Assembly (NCBI RefSeq): GCF_018599245.1
Contig: NZ_JAHEVJ010000004.1
Coordinates: forward strand, 62,001 to 126,000
Origin: Aliiroseovarius lamellibrachiae
GTDB lineage: Bacteria; Pseudomonadota; Alphaproteobacteria; Rhodobacterales; Rhodobacteraceae
Direction: 5' to 3'
DNA: 64,000 nucleotides
The position numbers and the translations under genes were made by a program. Below the pieces are notes generated by a model. It did not search any database, was not told the DNA's origin, and worked only from the letters and a program-made list of their open reading frames with translations. The first letter of the stretch is position 1; each line of letters begins with the position of its first letter. This document shows positions 1 to 8,842 of the stretch, in pieces.

Positions 1-306
1 GATGCAAACCTAAGAACTTACGCTGAAAATCGCAAACTCATGACCGAAGCCTTACCAGCAATCGGTTTTGGAAAATTCGCCCCGGCCGATGGCGCCTTTT
101 ACATCTATTGCGATGTCAGCGACTATACCCAAGACAGCGTGGCCTTTGCCAAGGAAATACTGGAAAACGCAAATGTGGCGGTGACACCAGGGTTAGATTT
201 CGACCCACGTCGCGGCGGACAAACATTACGGTTTTCATACGCTCGCTCAACCGAAGATATTCGCGAGGGCTTAAAGCGGTTGGCCGCGTTCATGTCCACT
301 CGGTGA
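1..306 (+). CDS. Class I/II PLP-dependent aminotransferase, C-terminal fragment
   Basis: The reading frame is open from the first base of the window and ends at TGA 304-306, so this is the last 101 codons of a gene that begins upstream. The tail has the look of a fold-type I aminotransferase small domain: a GAFYIYCDVS strand, a helix ending in a VAVTPG segment, and an LRFSYA segment holding the arginine that binds the substrate carboxylate in this family. The PLP lysine lies outside the window. The substrate cannot be told from this end. It converges with the TetR gene, whose stop codon directly abuts its own. Confidence 0.8.
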   Translation, partial: DANLRTYAENRKLMTEALPAIGFGKFAPADGAFYIYCDVSDYTQDSVAFAKEILENANVAVTPGLDFDPRRGGQTLRFSYARSTEDIREGLKRLAAFMSTR

Positions 307-906
307 TCAAACCGCCAACGCCTTGCCAAACACCCGGCCAATGCGGGTGATCCCAGCAACGTAATCCTGATAGGTATTGGCGTTGCTTTTGACCCCATCC
401 AGCGCGGCAAGCAACGTTTCCGCCATCTCTTGCGCGGTGCCATCCAATTCGATCCGGCCAGCCCCGACTTGCGCCTCAAACCACTCTGCCAGAACCTGCG
501 CCAAGGCGACCATACCCTCGGCGATTTCCTGTTCAGCAACCGAGTTTTTGTCTTCCATCAACTCATGTCCATGCGGCGAGTTGAAGAGCGCTTCCATCCC
601 TACCCCGCCCTTGGCGAGCAACGCTGCCACCAAGGTATCGGTGACGGCGCGCGCCGGGTCTTTGTCCAGCTCTGCCCGCAAATCGCGCACGGCCTGCAAG
701 AAAAACACCGAAGCCAGACGACGAAACAGATCTTGTTTGTTTTTGAAATGAAGATACAGCGCAGCGCGCGACATGCCTGCGGCTTTGGCGATGTCTTCCA
801 TGGAACTGCGCCGAAACCCATACAGTCGAAATACATCTAATGCGGCCAAGAAAATGACCATCTGTTTATCGTCGGTTGGGGGTGTCAGGTTAGGATGTGC
901 AGGCAT
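307..906 (-). CDS. TetR-family transcriptional regulator
   Basis: The protein is 199 residues if it starts at the ATG at 904-906 (MPAHPNLTPP); a longer frame runs further upstream but would cover the divergent promoter region, so the shorter start is preferred. An N-terminal helix-turn-helix is clear (MEDIAKAAGMSRAALYLHFK), followed by an all-helical ligand domain of normal TetR length. The gene diverges from the molybdenum hydroxylase pair at 1011-3706, and the space between them holds an 11-bp perfect inverted repeat. The usual logic of such pairs suggests it represses that operon and itself and responds to a substrate-like ligand. That is inference; the ligand is unknown. Confidence 0.85.
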   Translation of the reverse strand: MPAHPNLTPPTDDKQMVIFLAALDVFRLYGFRRSSMEDIAKAAGMSRAALYLHFKNKQDLFRRLASVFFLQAVRDLRAELDKDPARAVTDTLVAALLAKGGVGMEALFNSPHGHELMEDKNSVAEQEIAEGMVALAQVLAEWFEAQVGAGRIELDGTAQEMAETLLAALDGVKSNANTYQDYVAGITRIGRVFGKALAV

Positions 907-936
907 TTGGAGCTTTTGACAGTTTAGGCAAAAAAT

Positions 937-980
937 GTCAATTGACTTACTGACATTATCTATCCAAAGTGTCAGTAAGT
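937..980. promoter_or_regulatory. Candidate TetR operator region
   Basis: Between the divergent TetR and hydroxylase genes, acttactgaca (945-955) and tgtcagtaagt (970-980) form a perfect 11-bp inverted repeat with a 14-base spacer. A second, overlapping perfect palindrome, gtcaattgac, sits at 937-946. The repeat is seen directly; its role as the regulator's binding site is inferred from position. Confidence 0.6.
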
Positions 981-1010
981 CGCACAATGCGTTACCCACA
1001 GGAGCCCCCC

Positions 1011-1478
1011 ATGCCGACAACCCTCACCATCAATGGCACATCACATCAGGTGGATCTGCCGGGAAATGTCCCTTTGCTATGGGTGCTGCGCGATGCGCTT
1101 GGCTTGACCGGCACAAAATATGGCTGTGGGGTTGCCGCCTGCGGGGCCTGCACTGTTCAAATCAATGGCGAGGCGACCCGTTCCTGTCAGGTATTGCTTG
1201 AGGATGTGGACGGTCCTGTTACCACAATCGAGGGTCTCGGGACGCCAGATAACCTTGCTGCCATTCAAAAAGCGTGGGTCGCAAATCAGGTGGCCCAATG
1301 TGGGTACTGTCAATCAGGACAGATCATGCAAGCCGCGAGCCTTTTGGCGGAAATCCCTGATCCAAGTGATGAGGAAATTGACGAAGCAATGGCTGGAAAC
1401 CTGTGTCGTTGCGGTACTTACCCCCGCATCCGCGCCGCCATTCATGATGCAGCCAACATGATCAAGACAGGGGCGTAA
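1011..1478 (+). CDS. (2Fe-2S)-binding subunit of an aldehyde/isoquinoline oxidoreductase-type molybdenum hydroxylase
   Basis: This 155-residue protein is the small iron-sulfur subunit of a xanthine-oxidase-family hydroxylase. The N-terminal plant-ferredoxin domain has C39, C44, C47 and C59. The C-terminal helical domain carries the second cluster with C97, C100, C132 and C134 (QCGYCQSGQ and LCRCGTY). The start at 1011 follows an AGGAG about seven bases upstream; an in-frame start at 969 lies inside the operator region and is less likely. It passes electrons from the molybdenum subunit encoded two bases downstream. The two-subunit layout without an FAD subunit matches IorA-type enzymes. The substrate is not evident. 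Confidence 0.9.
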   Translation: MPTTLTINGTSHQVDLPGNVPLLWVLRDALGLTGTKYGCGVAACGACTVQINGEATRSCQVLLEDVDGPVTTIEGLGTPDNLAAIQKAWVANQVAQCGYCQSGQIMQAASLLAEIPDPSDEEIDEAMAGNLCRCGTYPRIRAAIHDAANMIKTGA

Positions 1479-1480
1479 CT

Positions 1481-3706
1481 ATGGGAAAGTTAAAAACATT
1501 TACCCGCCGCGCCTTCATTGTCAGCTCGGTTGCCGTGACCGGCGGCGTCGCCTTTGGCGCCTATCTCATGGCCCGGACGCCGGACAATCCGTTGGCCGAG
1601 TCCCCCGGCGCGCTCAATCCCTGGGTGGTCATCAACACTGACGGTATAACCCTTGTCGCGCCGCGGGCCGAAATGGGGCAAGGTGTGATGACAACACTGG
1701 CGGCGCTGATCGCAGAAGAACTTGATGTGGCGCTTGAAGCGGTTAACGTGATCCACGGCCCACCCGCGCAAGCCTATTTCAACTCGGCCGCTGTGGCCGA
1801 GCGGCATTACTCGGAAAGCCAGCACCAACCCTCAGGCTTTGGCGCGATTATGGCGCAGGCCTTCCCGAAAGTAATTTCATTGCAAATCACCGGGGGATCC
1901 ACATCAGCCATCGACGCCTATAGCAGGATGCGATTGGCGGGTGCCTCTGCGCGTGCGACCTTATTGCAAGCCGCAGCAAACCAACTTGGCACTGGGTTGG
2001 ATGTGTTGAAAACCGAGAACGGCCATGTGATTGCGCCGGATGGAACGCGTATTCGCTACGCCGATCTTGCCTCTGCAGCGGCGGATCTGGAACCAGCCCA
2101 GGCCCCACGCCTGAAATCCCCGGCAGAGTGGCGCTATATCGGCAAAAGCCAACCGCGCAAGGATCAGGCCCCCAAGGCGACTGGGACCGCGGGTTTTGGT
2201 ATTGATGTGCGCCTGCCTGGCATGCGTTTTGCCTCGGTTCGGATGACGCCGCGTCTGGGTGGGGAAATGATATCCTTTGATGCCAGCAATGCCGAAACCA
2301 TGGACGGTGTGGAAAAGATCCTCAACCTTGGTGATGGTGTGGCCGTCGTGGCCAGCAACACCTGGCTTGCGATCGAGGCGGTCAATGCAATCGACATCAC
2401 CTGGGGCAAGGCCCCCTACCCACATGAAAATGCGGATATATTTGAAAAAATATCGGAGGCATTTGACACTGATCCCAATGTCACCCTGCGTGAAGATGGC
2501 GAACTGGCGACGGCCCCCACCAGCTTTGAGGCTGAATATCGCGTGCCCTATTTGGCCCATGCCACGATGGAGCCGATGAACTCTACCGCAGTAATAACAG
2601 ACGGTACATTGGAAATATGGTCGCCCAATCAGGCGCCGATCATGGTTCGGGATCGTTGCGCCAAACTCGCCGGTATCGACAGCGACAAGGTCACTGTGCA
2701 TACGCCCTTTATGGGCGGCGGATACGGCCGACGCGCCATGGTCGATTTTGCCGAAATCGCCACGCGGGTGGCCGTGCAAATGCCTGGCATCCCAGTACAG
2801 ACCACATGGTCGCGCGAAGAAGATATGCGCCATGATTTCTATCGCCCCGGTGCCATTGCCCGGATGCGTGGGCATGTTGAAGACGGCAAGATCACCACAC
2901 TCGACGGTCAGATGGCGGCGCCCTCTATCATGGCGCAAACCATGAAACTGTTTACCGGATTTGACTTGGCCCCAGCGGACCCGACGCTGACCGAAGGCGC
3001 ACATGATCAGCCCTATGCGATCCCCAATCACCGCGTGCGCGGGCATTCTTCGGATGTCGCCATCCCAGTTGGCTTCTGGCGCTCTGTCGGCAACAGCCAG
3101 AATGCCTTTTTCTACGACAGCTTTGTGGATGAATTGGCCCATGAGGCCAGCGTCGACCCCCTAGAATTTCGCCTGCGCCATATGCGCGGCGAACATGCGC
3201 CATCGGCGACAGTTCTCGAAACCGTGCGCGACATGTCCGGGTGGACCGGCAAAACGCCAGACGGTGTCGGCCGCGGTGTCGCGTTCTGTTTTTCCTTTGG
3301 TACGGCTGTGGCCGAAGTGGTTGAAGTGCAGCAAGATGCCGATGGGGTGATCCGTCTTTCCGACATGTGGATTGCCGCTGACCTTGGACTTATACTTGAC
3401 CCGTTGAATGTCGAGGCTCAGTTGACCGGAGGTGCCGTCTTTGGCTTATCTGCCGCGATCCATGGTGAAATCACCTTTGCCGATGGCATGGCCGAGCAGG
3501 AAAACTTCCCTGATTACGATGCTCTGCGCATGGCAAGCACACCGCGTTTCCATGTAGAATTGTTACAAAACATGGAGCGGATGGGCGGTGTTGGCGAACC
3601 CGGCACGCCGCCTGCCGCCCCTGCGCTGGCCAACGCATTGTTTGACCTAACAGGCCAACGCGCGCGCCAATTGCCGTTGGGGTCACAGTTTAGTTTCTTA
3701 ACCTGA
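1481..3706 (+). CDS. Molybdopterin-binding large subunit, IorB-like aldehyde/aromatic hydroxylase
   Basis: This 741-residue molybdenum-cofactor subunit follows the Fe-S subunit with a two-base gap. The N-terminus has a twin-arginine signal (FTRRAFIVSS, arginines 9 and 10, then a hydrophobic stretch), so the folded heterodimer is probably exported by Tat together with its partner. Family landmarks include the GQG loop in RAEMGQGVMT, a GGGYGRRA segment and the C-terminal GGVGEPGTPP with E706, the expected catalytic glutamate. It resembles isoquinoline 1-oxidoreductase beta and related periplasmic aldehyde dehydrogenases. No cytochrome c or XdhC-type maturation gene follows, so the electron acceptor and insertion chaperone must be elsewhere. 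The substrate is unknown. Confidence 0.88.
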   Translation: MGKLKTFTRRAFIVSSVAVTGGVAFGAYLMARTPDNPLAESPGALNPWVVINTDGITLVAPRAEMGQGVMTTLAALIAEELDVALEAVNVIHGPPAQAYFNSAAVAERHYSESQHQPSGFGAIMAQAFPKVISLQITGGSTSAIDAYSRMRLAGASARATLLQAAANQLGTGLDVLKTENGHVIAPDGTRIRYADLASAAADLEPAQAPRLKSPAEWRYIGKSQPRKDQAPKATGTAGFGIDVRLPGMRFASVRMTPRLGGEMISFDASNAETMDGVEKILNLGDGVAVVASNTWLAIEAVNAIDITWGKAPYPHENADIFEKISEAFDTDPNVTLREDGELATAPTSFEAEYRVPYLAHATMEPMNSTAVITDGTLEIWSPNQAPIMVRDRCAKLAGIDSDKVTVHTPFMGGGYGRRAMVDFAEIATRVAVQMPGIPVQTTWSREEDMRHDFYRPGAIARMRGHVEDGKITTLDGQMAAPSIMAQTMKLFTGFDLAPADPTLTEGAHDQPYAIPNHRVRGHSSDVAIPVGFWRSVGNSQNAFFYDSFVDELAHEASVDPLEFRLRHMRGEHAPSATVLETVRDMSGWTGKTPDGVGRGVAFCFSFGTAVAEVVEVQQDADGVIRLSDMWIAADLGLILDPLNVEAQLTGGAVFGLSAAIHGEITFADGMAEQENFPDYDALRMASTPRFHVELLQNMERMGGVGEPGTPPAAPALANALFDLTGQRARQLPLGSQFSFLT

Positions 3707-3741
3707 CCCAAATTCGGGATTTGCCCTGATAATTGTTCACA

Positions 3742-3774
3742 AAACCGCCCAAATGCCCCCCATTTGGGCGGTTT
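3742..3774 (+). terminator. Rho-independent terminator
   Basis: Perfect 14-bp stem aaaccgcccaaatg/catttgggcggttt with a 5-base loop, 35 bases after the molybdenum hydroxylase stop. The run of T after it is short. Confidence 0.8.
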
Positions 3775-3918
3775 ATCCGTTAAAAGCTCCAATTCTGCCC
3801 AATTTTGGTCTGAATTTTCCACGAAATAGAGACAATCCCGATGCGTGTCTATCGATGAGCTGCGCGTCATTGTCCTAACGGTCAGTGGTTTTGACCAGAG
3901 CAGTGTGAACGAACGCCC

Positions 3919-6123
3919 ATGGCAACCTATGCAGTAGAGTTTTACAATATTGATCCTCTATCTGTTCTTCCGACAACCGTTGGGGGGACCTATTCCTGGG
4001 CAGGCCCTGTCACGGCGGCTGGCACGGCAACCATCACCGACAATGAAGCGGGGATTGAGGGGCTAACCCTTGATGGAGACGAGAGCGGAGGAGAAACCGC
4101 CTCAGCAAATGTCACCATCGGAGCGAACAGCTCGACCGGTGCATCGGTGGAAGCAGAAGAAGTCTGGACACTGCGAGACACCACAACAGGTGACGAGTTT
4201 CAAGTTGCAACCCTGCATGTCCTAAGCGGCGGAGCCTCTGGATACTATACGCTTTCAGAAGTTCCCCTTATCTCGGGGCGGTCCTATGAAGTTGTCACAT
4301 ATGACACAGACCCAGATGTTTCCGCTGGGGATGCGGTATTCACCTATGCAGATCATTTTTTGGGCGATGGGATTGTTGACGGGACCTCTGGCAATGACAC
4401 CATAGACACAGGCTATTCCGGTGATCCTGAAGGGGACGCCGTTGACGACGGACACGGAACGGGTGGGTCTGGTCAAGGCGATGTGATCGAGGGCAACGGC
4501 GGAAATGACACTGTAGACGGCGGTGCCGGCGACGATACTATCTATGGCGACTTTGGCGAACCAACCACTCAGGCCGCGCCGGAAGAGCATTTGGACTGGA
4601 CCGCACAAGGTGGCCAAGGCACCAATCTTACAGGTGGGTTCACGCAGACCACTGGCGACATTGATGTCACGATTGGCTTTGTCGATCCCGGAAACAACGC
4701 CACCACCTTTACGGTTGAAACCGGAAATACCCAATATGTGGGCAGCGGCCCCTATGACACCAATTCATCCGGTCGTGTCTATGGAAATGGCGACGCCGAA
4801 ACCGCGGAATTGGAAATCGATTTTGCGGCGACCTCTGGTGCGTCTGTCACGGGCGAAGTCACAAATGTTTCATTTCGTGTCAACGACTTAGATGCCTATG
4901 CTGGCAACCACACAGATCAATTCACCGTCACAGCCTTTGACGCGGACGGGAACCCTGTCACGGTTACCTTAACACCTGGCAGCGACATAAGCGTTGCCGG
5001 CGACACCGCATCTGGCAACAACAATTACAGCTCCAACAGCGAACAAGCATCCCTTTTGGTCGAAATTGACGGCCCCGTATCGAAGATCATTGTCGAGTAT
5101 GCCAACGGTCAGGGCGGCACACATGCGGTGGACATCACCGATATCTATTTCACCCCAATTCCCGTTGGCGGCGATGACAGCCTGGTTGGCGGCGCGGGGG
5201 ATGACACCATTTACGGCGAAGGCGGCGACGACACGTTGGTTGGTGGCGCAGGTCAAGACAGCCTTGTGGGCGGTGCAGGGTCCGACGTGTTTTCACTGGG
5301 CGCGGGCGATGTTGCAGAGGGCGGGAAAGCCTCTGACCTCTTCAAACTGGACCTGACCGACGCGCTCGATGGCTCCGGCCCCACAATCAATATTGATGGT
5401 GGCGAAGACGACGACAATAGCGATATTGACGTGCTGGACATGACCGGTTTGATCAATCGCTGGGTAGATGTCTCTTTCGACGCGGGCAATGCGGAAAATG
5501 GGTCCGCCACGCTGAGCGATGGGACGGTTGTCAACTTTTCAAACATTGAGAACCTGATCATCTGTTTCACCCGTGGCACCCGCATTCAAACAAGCCACGG
5601 ACCACGGGCCATCCAGGATCTCCGGGTGGGTGATATGGTGGTGACACGCGACAATGGCCTGCAACCGATCCGCTGGATTGGGTCGAAATCTGTGGTCGGC
5701 CGCGACGATTTGGCCCCAATCCGTTTTGCCAAAGGCGCCTTTGGCAATGACCGCGCGCTTCTGGTCAGCCCACAACATCGCATGGTTCATCAAAGCGCAG
5801 ATGCGGTGCTTTTGTTCGACCAATCAGAGGTGATGATCCCAGCAAAACACCTGATCAATGGGAAAACCATCACGCGCGAAGAACGTGCCGAGGTGACCTA
5901 TTTCCACATGATGTTTGATCAACATGAGGTGGTCTATGCTGAAAACACACCCTCCGAGAGCTTTCACCCCGGTCATCAGGGTCTTGCCGCGCTCAATGAT
6001 GCTGCACGTCATGAGCTGTTTACATTGTTTCCCGAGCTGCGCTCTGCACCTGAAAGCTATGGTCAAACCGCGCGTATGGTTTTGCGCGGCTATGAAACGC
6101 GCGCGCTTCAATTGGCGGCATAG
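3919..6123 (+). CDS. RTX calcium-binding repeat protein with C-terminal Hint domain
   Basis: This 734-residue, acidic, glycine- and aspartate-rich protein is probably secreted. There is no N-terminal signal peptide, as usual for type I secretion substrates. RTX-like GGxGxDxUx repeats occur in two blocks, about residues 186-212 (GGNDTVDGGAGDDTIYGD) and 417-470, separated by a beta-rich domain. From about residue 549 a Hint (hedgehog/intein) domain begins with CFTRGTRIQT, the cysteine being C549, and runs to about 690, followed by a short tail. Many roseobacter proteins end in such a domain; autoprocessing at the cysteine is a family idea, not shown here. No ABC/HlyD exporter genes are adjacent. 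Ligand or target is unknown. Confidence 0.85.
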   Translation: MATYAVEFYNIDPLSVLPTTVGGTYSWAGPVTAAGTATITDNEAGIEGLTLDGDESGGETASANVTIGANSSTGASVEAEEVWTLRDTTTGDEFQVATLHVLSGGASGYYTLSEVPLISGRSYEVVTYDTDPDVSAGDAVFTYADHFLGDGIVDGTSGNDTIDTGYSGDPEGDAVDDGHGTGGSGQGDVIEGNGGNDTVDGGAGDDTIYGDFGEPTTQAAPEEHLDWTAQGGQGTNLTGGFTQTTGDIDVTIGFVDPGNNATTFTVETGNTQYVGSGPYDTNSSGRVYGNGDAETAELEIDFAATSGASVTGEVTNVSFRVNDLDAYAGNHTDQFTVTAFDADGNPVTVTLTPGSDISVAGDTASGNNNYSSNSEQASLLVEIDGPVSKIIVEYANGQGGTHAVDITDIYFTPIPVGGDDSLVGGAGDDTIYGEGGDDTLVGGAGQDSLVGGAGSDVFSLGAGDVAEGGKASDLFKLDLTDALDGSGPTINIDGGEDDDNSDIDVLDMTGLINRWVDVSFDAGNAENGSATLSDGTVVNFSNIENLIICFTRGTRIQTSHGPRAIQDLRVGDMVVTRDNGLQPIRWIGSKSVVGRDDLAPIRFAKGAFGNDRALLVSPQHRMVHQSADAVLLFDQSEVMIPAKHLINGKTITREERAEVTYFHMMFDQHEVVYAENTPSESFHPGHQGLAALNDAARHELFTLFPELRSAPESYGQTARMVLRGYETRALQLAA

Positions 6124-6193
6124 CCCCCTTCGCAACCGTGCGGAAACGTGGATTATTCCAGTGCCAGTTTCCCCGCCAGCGATGCAAATGAAC

Positions 6194-6949
6194 TCACCCG
6201 TTGTCAGCTTGCCACGCGCGGGCTGCGTCCCCAAAGGCCTGAAACAACACGCGCGACACCGGATCTTCGGCCGCTTTGTATTCGGGGTGCCATTGTACGG
6301 ACAACGTGAACCCTGGCGCATCTTTGATCAGGATCGCCTCTGGTGTGCCATCATCCGCATGTCCTTCAATCACAACACGGGATCCGGCGGTTTTGATCCC
6401 CTGCCCATGCAAGGTGTTGGTCCGCACGCAGGTTTTTCCCAGCAAGTTATGGAATGCGCCACCTTTGTCAAAGACCACGTCATGCCGAATTTCAAATTTC
6501 TCATCCAATGTGCCATCGGGCGGCATCCGGTGGTTCATCCGGCCTGGTAAGTCGCGAATTTCAGGATAGAGCGTGCCGCCCATCGCGACATTCACCTCTT
6601 GAAACCCTCGACATATCCCGAAAAAAGGCTGGCCGCGTTCAACACAGGCACGGATCAAAGGCAAAGTGATTGCATCGCGGCAGCGGTCAAACTCGCCATG
6701 GGCGTCGGTTTCTTCCTCGCCATATTCCGCAGGGTGCACATTGGGGCGCCCACCGGTAAACAAAAACCCGTCGCAAATCTCAAGCAGCTCATCAACCCGC
6801 ACATAATCGGGATGACTGGGAACAATCAGCGGCAGACACCCCGCCACAAGACTGATCGCTTCAGAGTTCATCGTTCCGCCTGCATGGGTCGGATATTGAT
6901 CGTTCAGCAAATAGGAATTGCCAATAATGCCAATGACGGGGCGGGTCAT
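6194..6949 (-). CDS. Class I glutamine amidotransferase-like hydrolase, PuuD (gamma-glutamyl-GABA hydrolase) family
   Basis: This 251-residue protein has the peptidase C26 catalytic set: nucleophile C113 in FGICRGFQE, and H221 and E223 in QWHPEYKA. The N-terminus (PVIGIIGNSY) and the HAGGTMNSEAI segment match the PuuD/YvdE group, which hydrolyses gamma-glutamyl-GABA in the glutamylated putrescine pathway. The next gene upstream on the same strand is an XRE-cupin regulator of the PuuR type, which supports a polyamine role. PuuA, PuuB and PuuC homologues are not in the window, so the exact substrate is inferred. Confidence 0.82.
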   Translation of the reverse strand: MTRPVIGIIGNSYLLNDQYPTHAGGTMNSEAISLVAGCLPLIVPSHPDYVRVDELLEICDGFLFTGGRPNVHPAEYGEEETDAHGEFDRCRDAITLPLIRACVERGQPFFGICRGFQEVNVAMGGTLYPEIRDLPGRMNHRMPPDGTLDEKFEIRHDVVFDKGGAFHNLLGKTCVRTNTLHGQGIKTAGSRVVIEGHADDGTPEAILIKDAPGFTLSVQWHPEYKAAEDPVSRVLFQAFGDAARAWQADNG

Positions 6950-7052
6950 GAATACTCCGGATTTGTCGCGCTATAAAAGGGTGATAGCAGATTTCAGCAC
7001 CGCTGATAAACCCCGTTCAACCGCGTGTGACCCGACGTGTGTCAATTGCTGA

Positions 7053-7688
7053 TTATATGCGACGCGGTTGGTCGCACACCACAACAAGCGCGCGGGCGAC
7101 ATGGTCGGGGCCGCTGGCATTTTCGTAGCTATGTTCAAAATCCGCATCAAAATAAAACGCATCCCCTGCGGCCAGAATATTGCGTTTTCCATGAAGGGTC
7201 AGGGCGACCTCTCCTGTCAGTATGTATATCAATTCAACGCCTGGATGAGCATGAGCAATTGCAGGGGTCGAATCTGTGGGAAAGGTCGCGAGATAGGCTT
7301 CAATAATCCGATCAGGGACCGGAAAATCGAGGCTTTCGAACAGATAGCTCACCCCCTTTTCACCATCAATGGGCAGTGAGATCCGATCCTGAGCGGTGAC
7401 ATGTACCGCGATTGGATGTGCCTCTTCAGGGCCAAAAAAGTGATCTAGCCCCACCCCAAACACCAATGCGATACGCACCAAAGTTGGCAGGGTCGGCACC
7501 ACAAGTCCGCGTTCAATCTTGGACAACATCCCCGCAGACAGCCCAGTATGGTCTCCTAATTGAGCCAACCCCAGCCGTTTATCGCGCCGCAGCTGAAGCA
7601 CCTTAGGTCCGATTCTATAGGCGTCGATCTGGTCTGACAGTGTTTCTGACAGCATTCTTACGTCCCATCCCTGCTCATTGTTTTGCAT
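7053..7688 (-). CDS. XRE-family regulator with C-terminal cupin (PuuR-like)
   Basis: This 211-residue protein has a helix-turn-helix at about residues 30-85 (LAQLGDHTGLSAGMLSKIER) and a cupin_2 domain at about 135-205 (HPGVELIYILTGEVALTLHG), a layout typical of PuuR and related sensors of polyamines or amino acids. A second possible start lies 12 codons in (MLSETL) and the choice between them is uncertain. It is encoded 103 bases upstream of the PuuD-like hydrolase on the same strand and probably controls it. It diverges from the fasciclin gene. Confidence 0.82.
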   Translation of the reverse strand: MQNNEQGWDVRMLSETLSDQIDAYRIGPKVLQLRRDKRLGLAQLGDHTGLSAGMLSKIERGLVVPTLPTLVRIALVFGVGLDHFFGPEEAHPIAVHVTAQDRISLPIDGEKGVSYLFESLDFPVPDRIIEAYLATFPTDSTPAIAHAHPGVELIYILTGEVALTLHGKRNILAAGDAFYFDADFEHSYENASGPDHVARALVVVCDQPRRI

Positions 7689-7824
7689 CTCACGACAATT
7701 ATCAGCACGAAATTTTCACTTAATGCAATAAATATTCCTCTCACGAAAACGTGCGTTGCGCAAGCGTCAACTTTCACCACAGTTAATTATTGTTCACACC
7801 ATGAAATTCCGAAAGGACGATCCA

Positions 7825-8328
7825 ATGCCACTTCGTATCCCAACCCTGAAAGACGTAACCGTTGCCTTAACCCTTGGCCTTGCCCCAATCGCAGCCTGCA
7901 CCTCATATGCCGGTGGTGCCGATATCGTGGACACCGCAGTGTCTGCTGGAAACTTCTCAACACTTGCAGCCGCCCTAGAAGCGGCTGATCTGGTCGACAC
8001 ATTGAAGGGCGACGGGCCATTTACCGTTTTTGCCCCAACTGACGCCGCCTTTGCCGCCCTGCCCGCCGGCACCGTCGAAACCTTGCTAAAGCCAGAAAAC
8101 AAGGACCAGCTGACCGCCATACTGACCTATCACGTCGTGCCGGGCAAAGTGATGTCAGGCGATGTTGTGAACCTCAGCAGCGCAACCACCGTAAACGGTG
8201 CTGACGTCGCCGTGACTGTGATGAACGGGAAAGTCATGATCAATGGCGCAACGGTCACCGCAGTTGATGTGGCGGCATCAAACGGCGTGATCCATGTGAT
8301 TGATACGGTGCTCATTCCAAACAGCTAA
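7825..8328 (+). CDS. Fasciclin (FAS1) domain protein, exported
   Basis: This 167-residue protein starts at 7825, nine bases after an AAAGGA site; two in-frame upstream starts lack a good site. The N-terminus is a signal sequence ([15 protein letters not shown]) whose IAAC could be a lipobox, so it may be a lipoprotein, although a non-lipid cleavage near SYAGG is also possible. A single FAS1 domain follows: the H1 motif [16 protein letters not shown] and the H2-type segment [13 protein letters not shown] at the end, with TYHVVPGKV between them. Such proteins are thought to mediate adhesion or surface contacts. It is a single transcription unit with its own terminator. Confidence 0.85.
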   Translation: MPLRIPTLKDVTVALTLGLAPIAACTSYAGGADIVDTAVSAGNFSTLAAALEAADLVDTLKGDGPFTVFAPTDAAFAALPAGTVETLLKPENKDQLTAILTYHVVPGKVMSGDVVNLSSATTVNGADVAVTVMNGKVMINGATVTAVDVAASNGVIHVIDTVLIPNS

Positions 8329-8353
8329 AGCTGTGAGGATGCTCATAAATATA

Positions 8354-8382
8354 GGCGGCCAGACGATTTGGCCGCCCTTTAT
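8354..8382 (+). terminator. Rho-independent terminator of the fasciclin gene
   Basis: ggcggcc (8354-8360) and ggccgcc (8370-8376) pair perfectly around a 9-base loop and are followed by CTTTATT. It sits between convergent genes. Confidence 0.75.
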
Positions 8383-8394
8383 TGTCGACTATTA

Positions 8395-8820
8395 TTATCC
8401 GTCTGCGGTCAAACCCGCCGACGCGATCCCGGCGGCCCCGGCGGCCAGATCGTTTTCAGATGTATCCCCTGTCACGCCGACGGCGCCGATCACCTGCCCG
8501 GCATCATCGCGCACGAGAATGCCACCCGGAACCGGGATCAGCTTGCCATTATAGGCCCCGTTGGCGGCCAGCACGAAATAGGACTGCGCCTCTGCCCGAT
8601 CTCTCTGCGCGGTGCCGCCGATCCCGAGCATGACAGACCCATAAGCCTTGCCAAGTGCAATGTCGAACCGGCCGGGAGGTGCCCCATCGCCGCGTTCAAA
8701 TGCAATCACATGACCTCCTGCATCGACCACAACCACGGACAACGGTTTCATGGCCTGATCTATGCCCGTTTTCATTGCGGTGGCGATAATTTGCTTTGCT
8801 GCGTGCAAATTAAGTGTCAT
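8395..8820 (-). CDS. GlcG/HbpS-family heme-degrading-domain protein
   Basis: This 141-residue protein spans the whole GlcG/HbpS family (formerly DUF336). Visible hallmarks are the early VVVVDAGGHVIAFERGDGA, the IALGKAYGSVML helix, the VPGGILVRD strand and the closing GAVGVTGDTSENDLAA. The gene begins 22 bases after malate synthase G on the same strand, matching the E. coli glcG-glcB order, but glcDEF (glycolate oxidase) are not here. The function of GlcG itself is unsettled; family members bind heme or small ligands. The link with glyoxylate use comes from context. Confidence 0.82.
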   Translation of the reverse strand: MTLNLHAAKQIIATAMKTGIDQAMKPLSVVVVDAGGHVIAFERGDGAPPGRFDIALGKAYGSVMLGIGGTAQRDRAEAQSYFVLAANGAYNGKLIPVPGGILVRDDAGQVIGAVGVTGDTSENDLAAGAAGIASAGLTADG

Positions 8821-8842
8821 GTCAGATCTCCGTTCATAGAGG

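Noticed and set aside
1961-3142. A 393-codon minus-strand frame inside the molybdenum hydroxylase gene
   Set aside because: It lies wholly opposite a recognised enzyme with all its motifs; its translation resembles no family and is rich in His, Gly and Arg as expected of an antisense frame.
5563-6123. Hint domain as a true splicing intein
   Set aside because: It ends near the protein's C-terminus with no downstream extein domain or terminal splice cysteine/serine that I can place.
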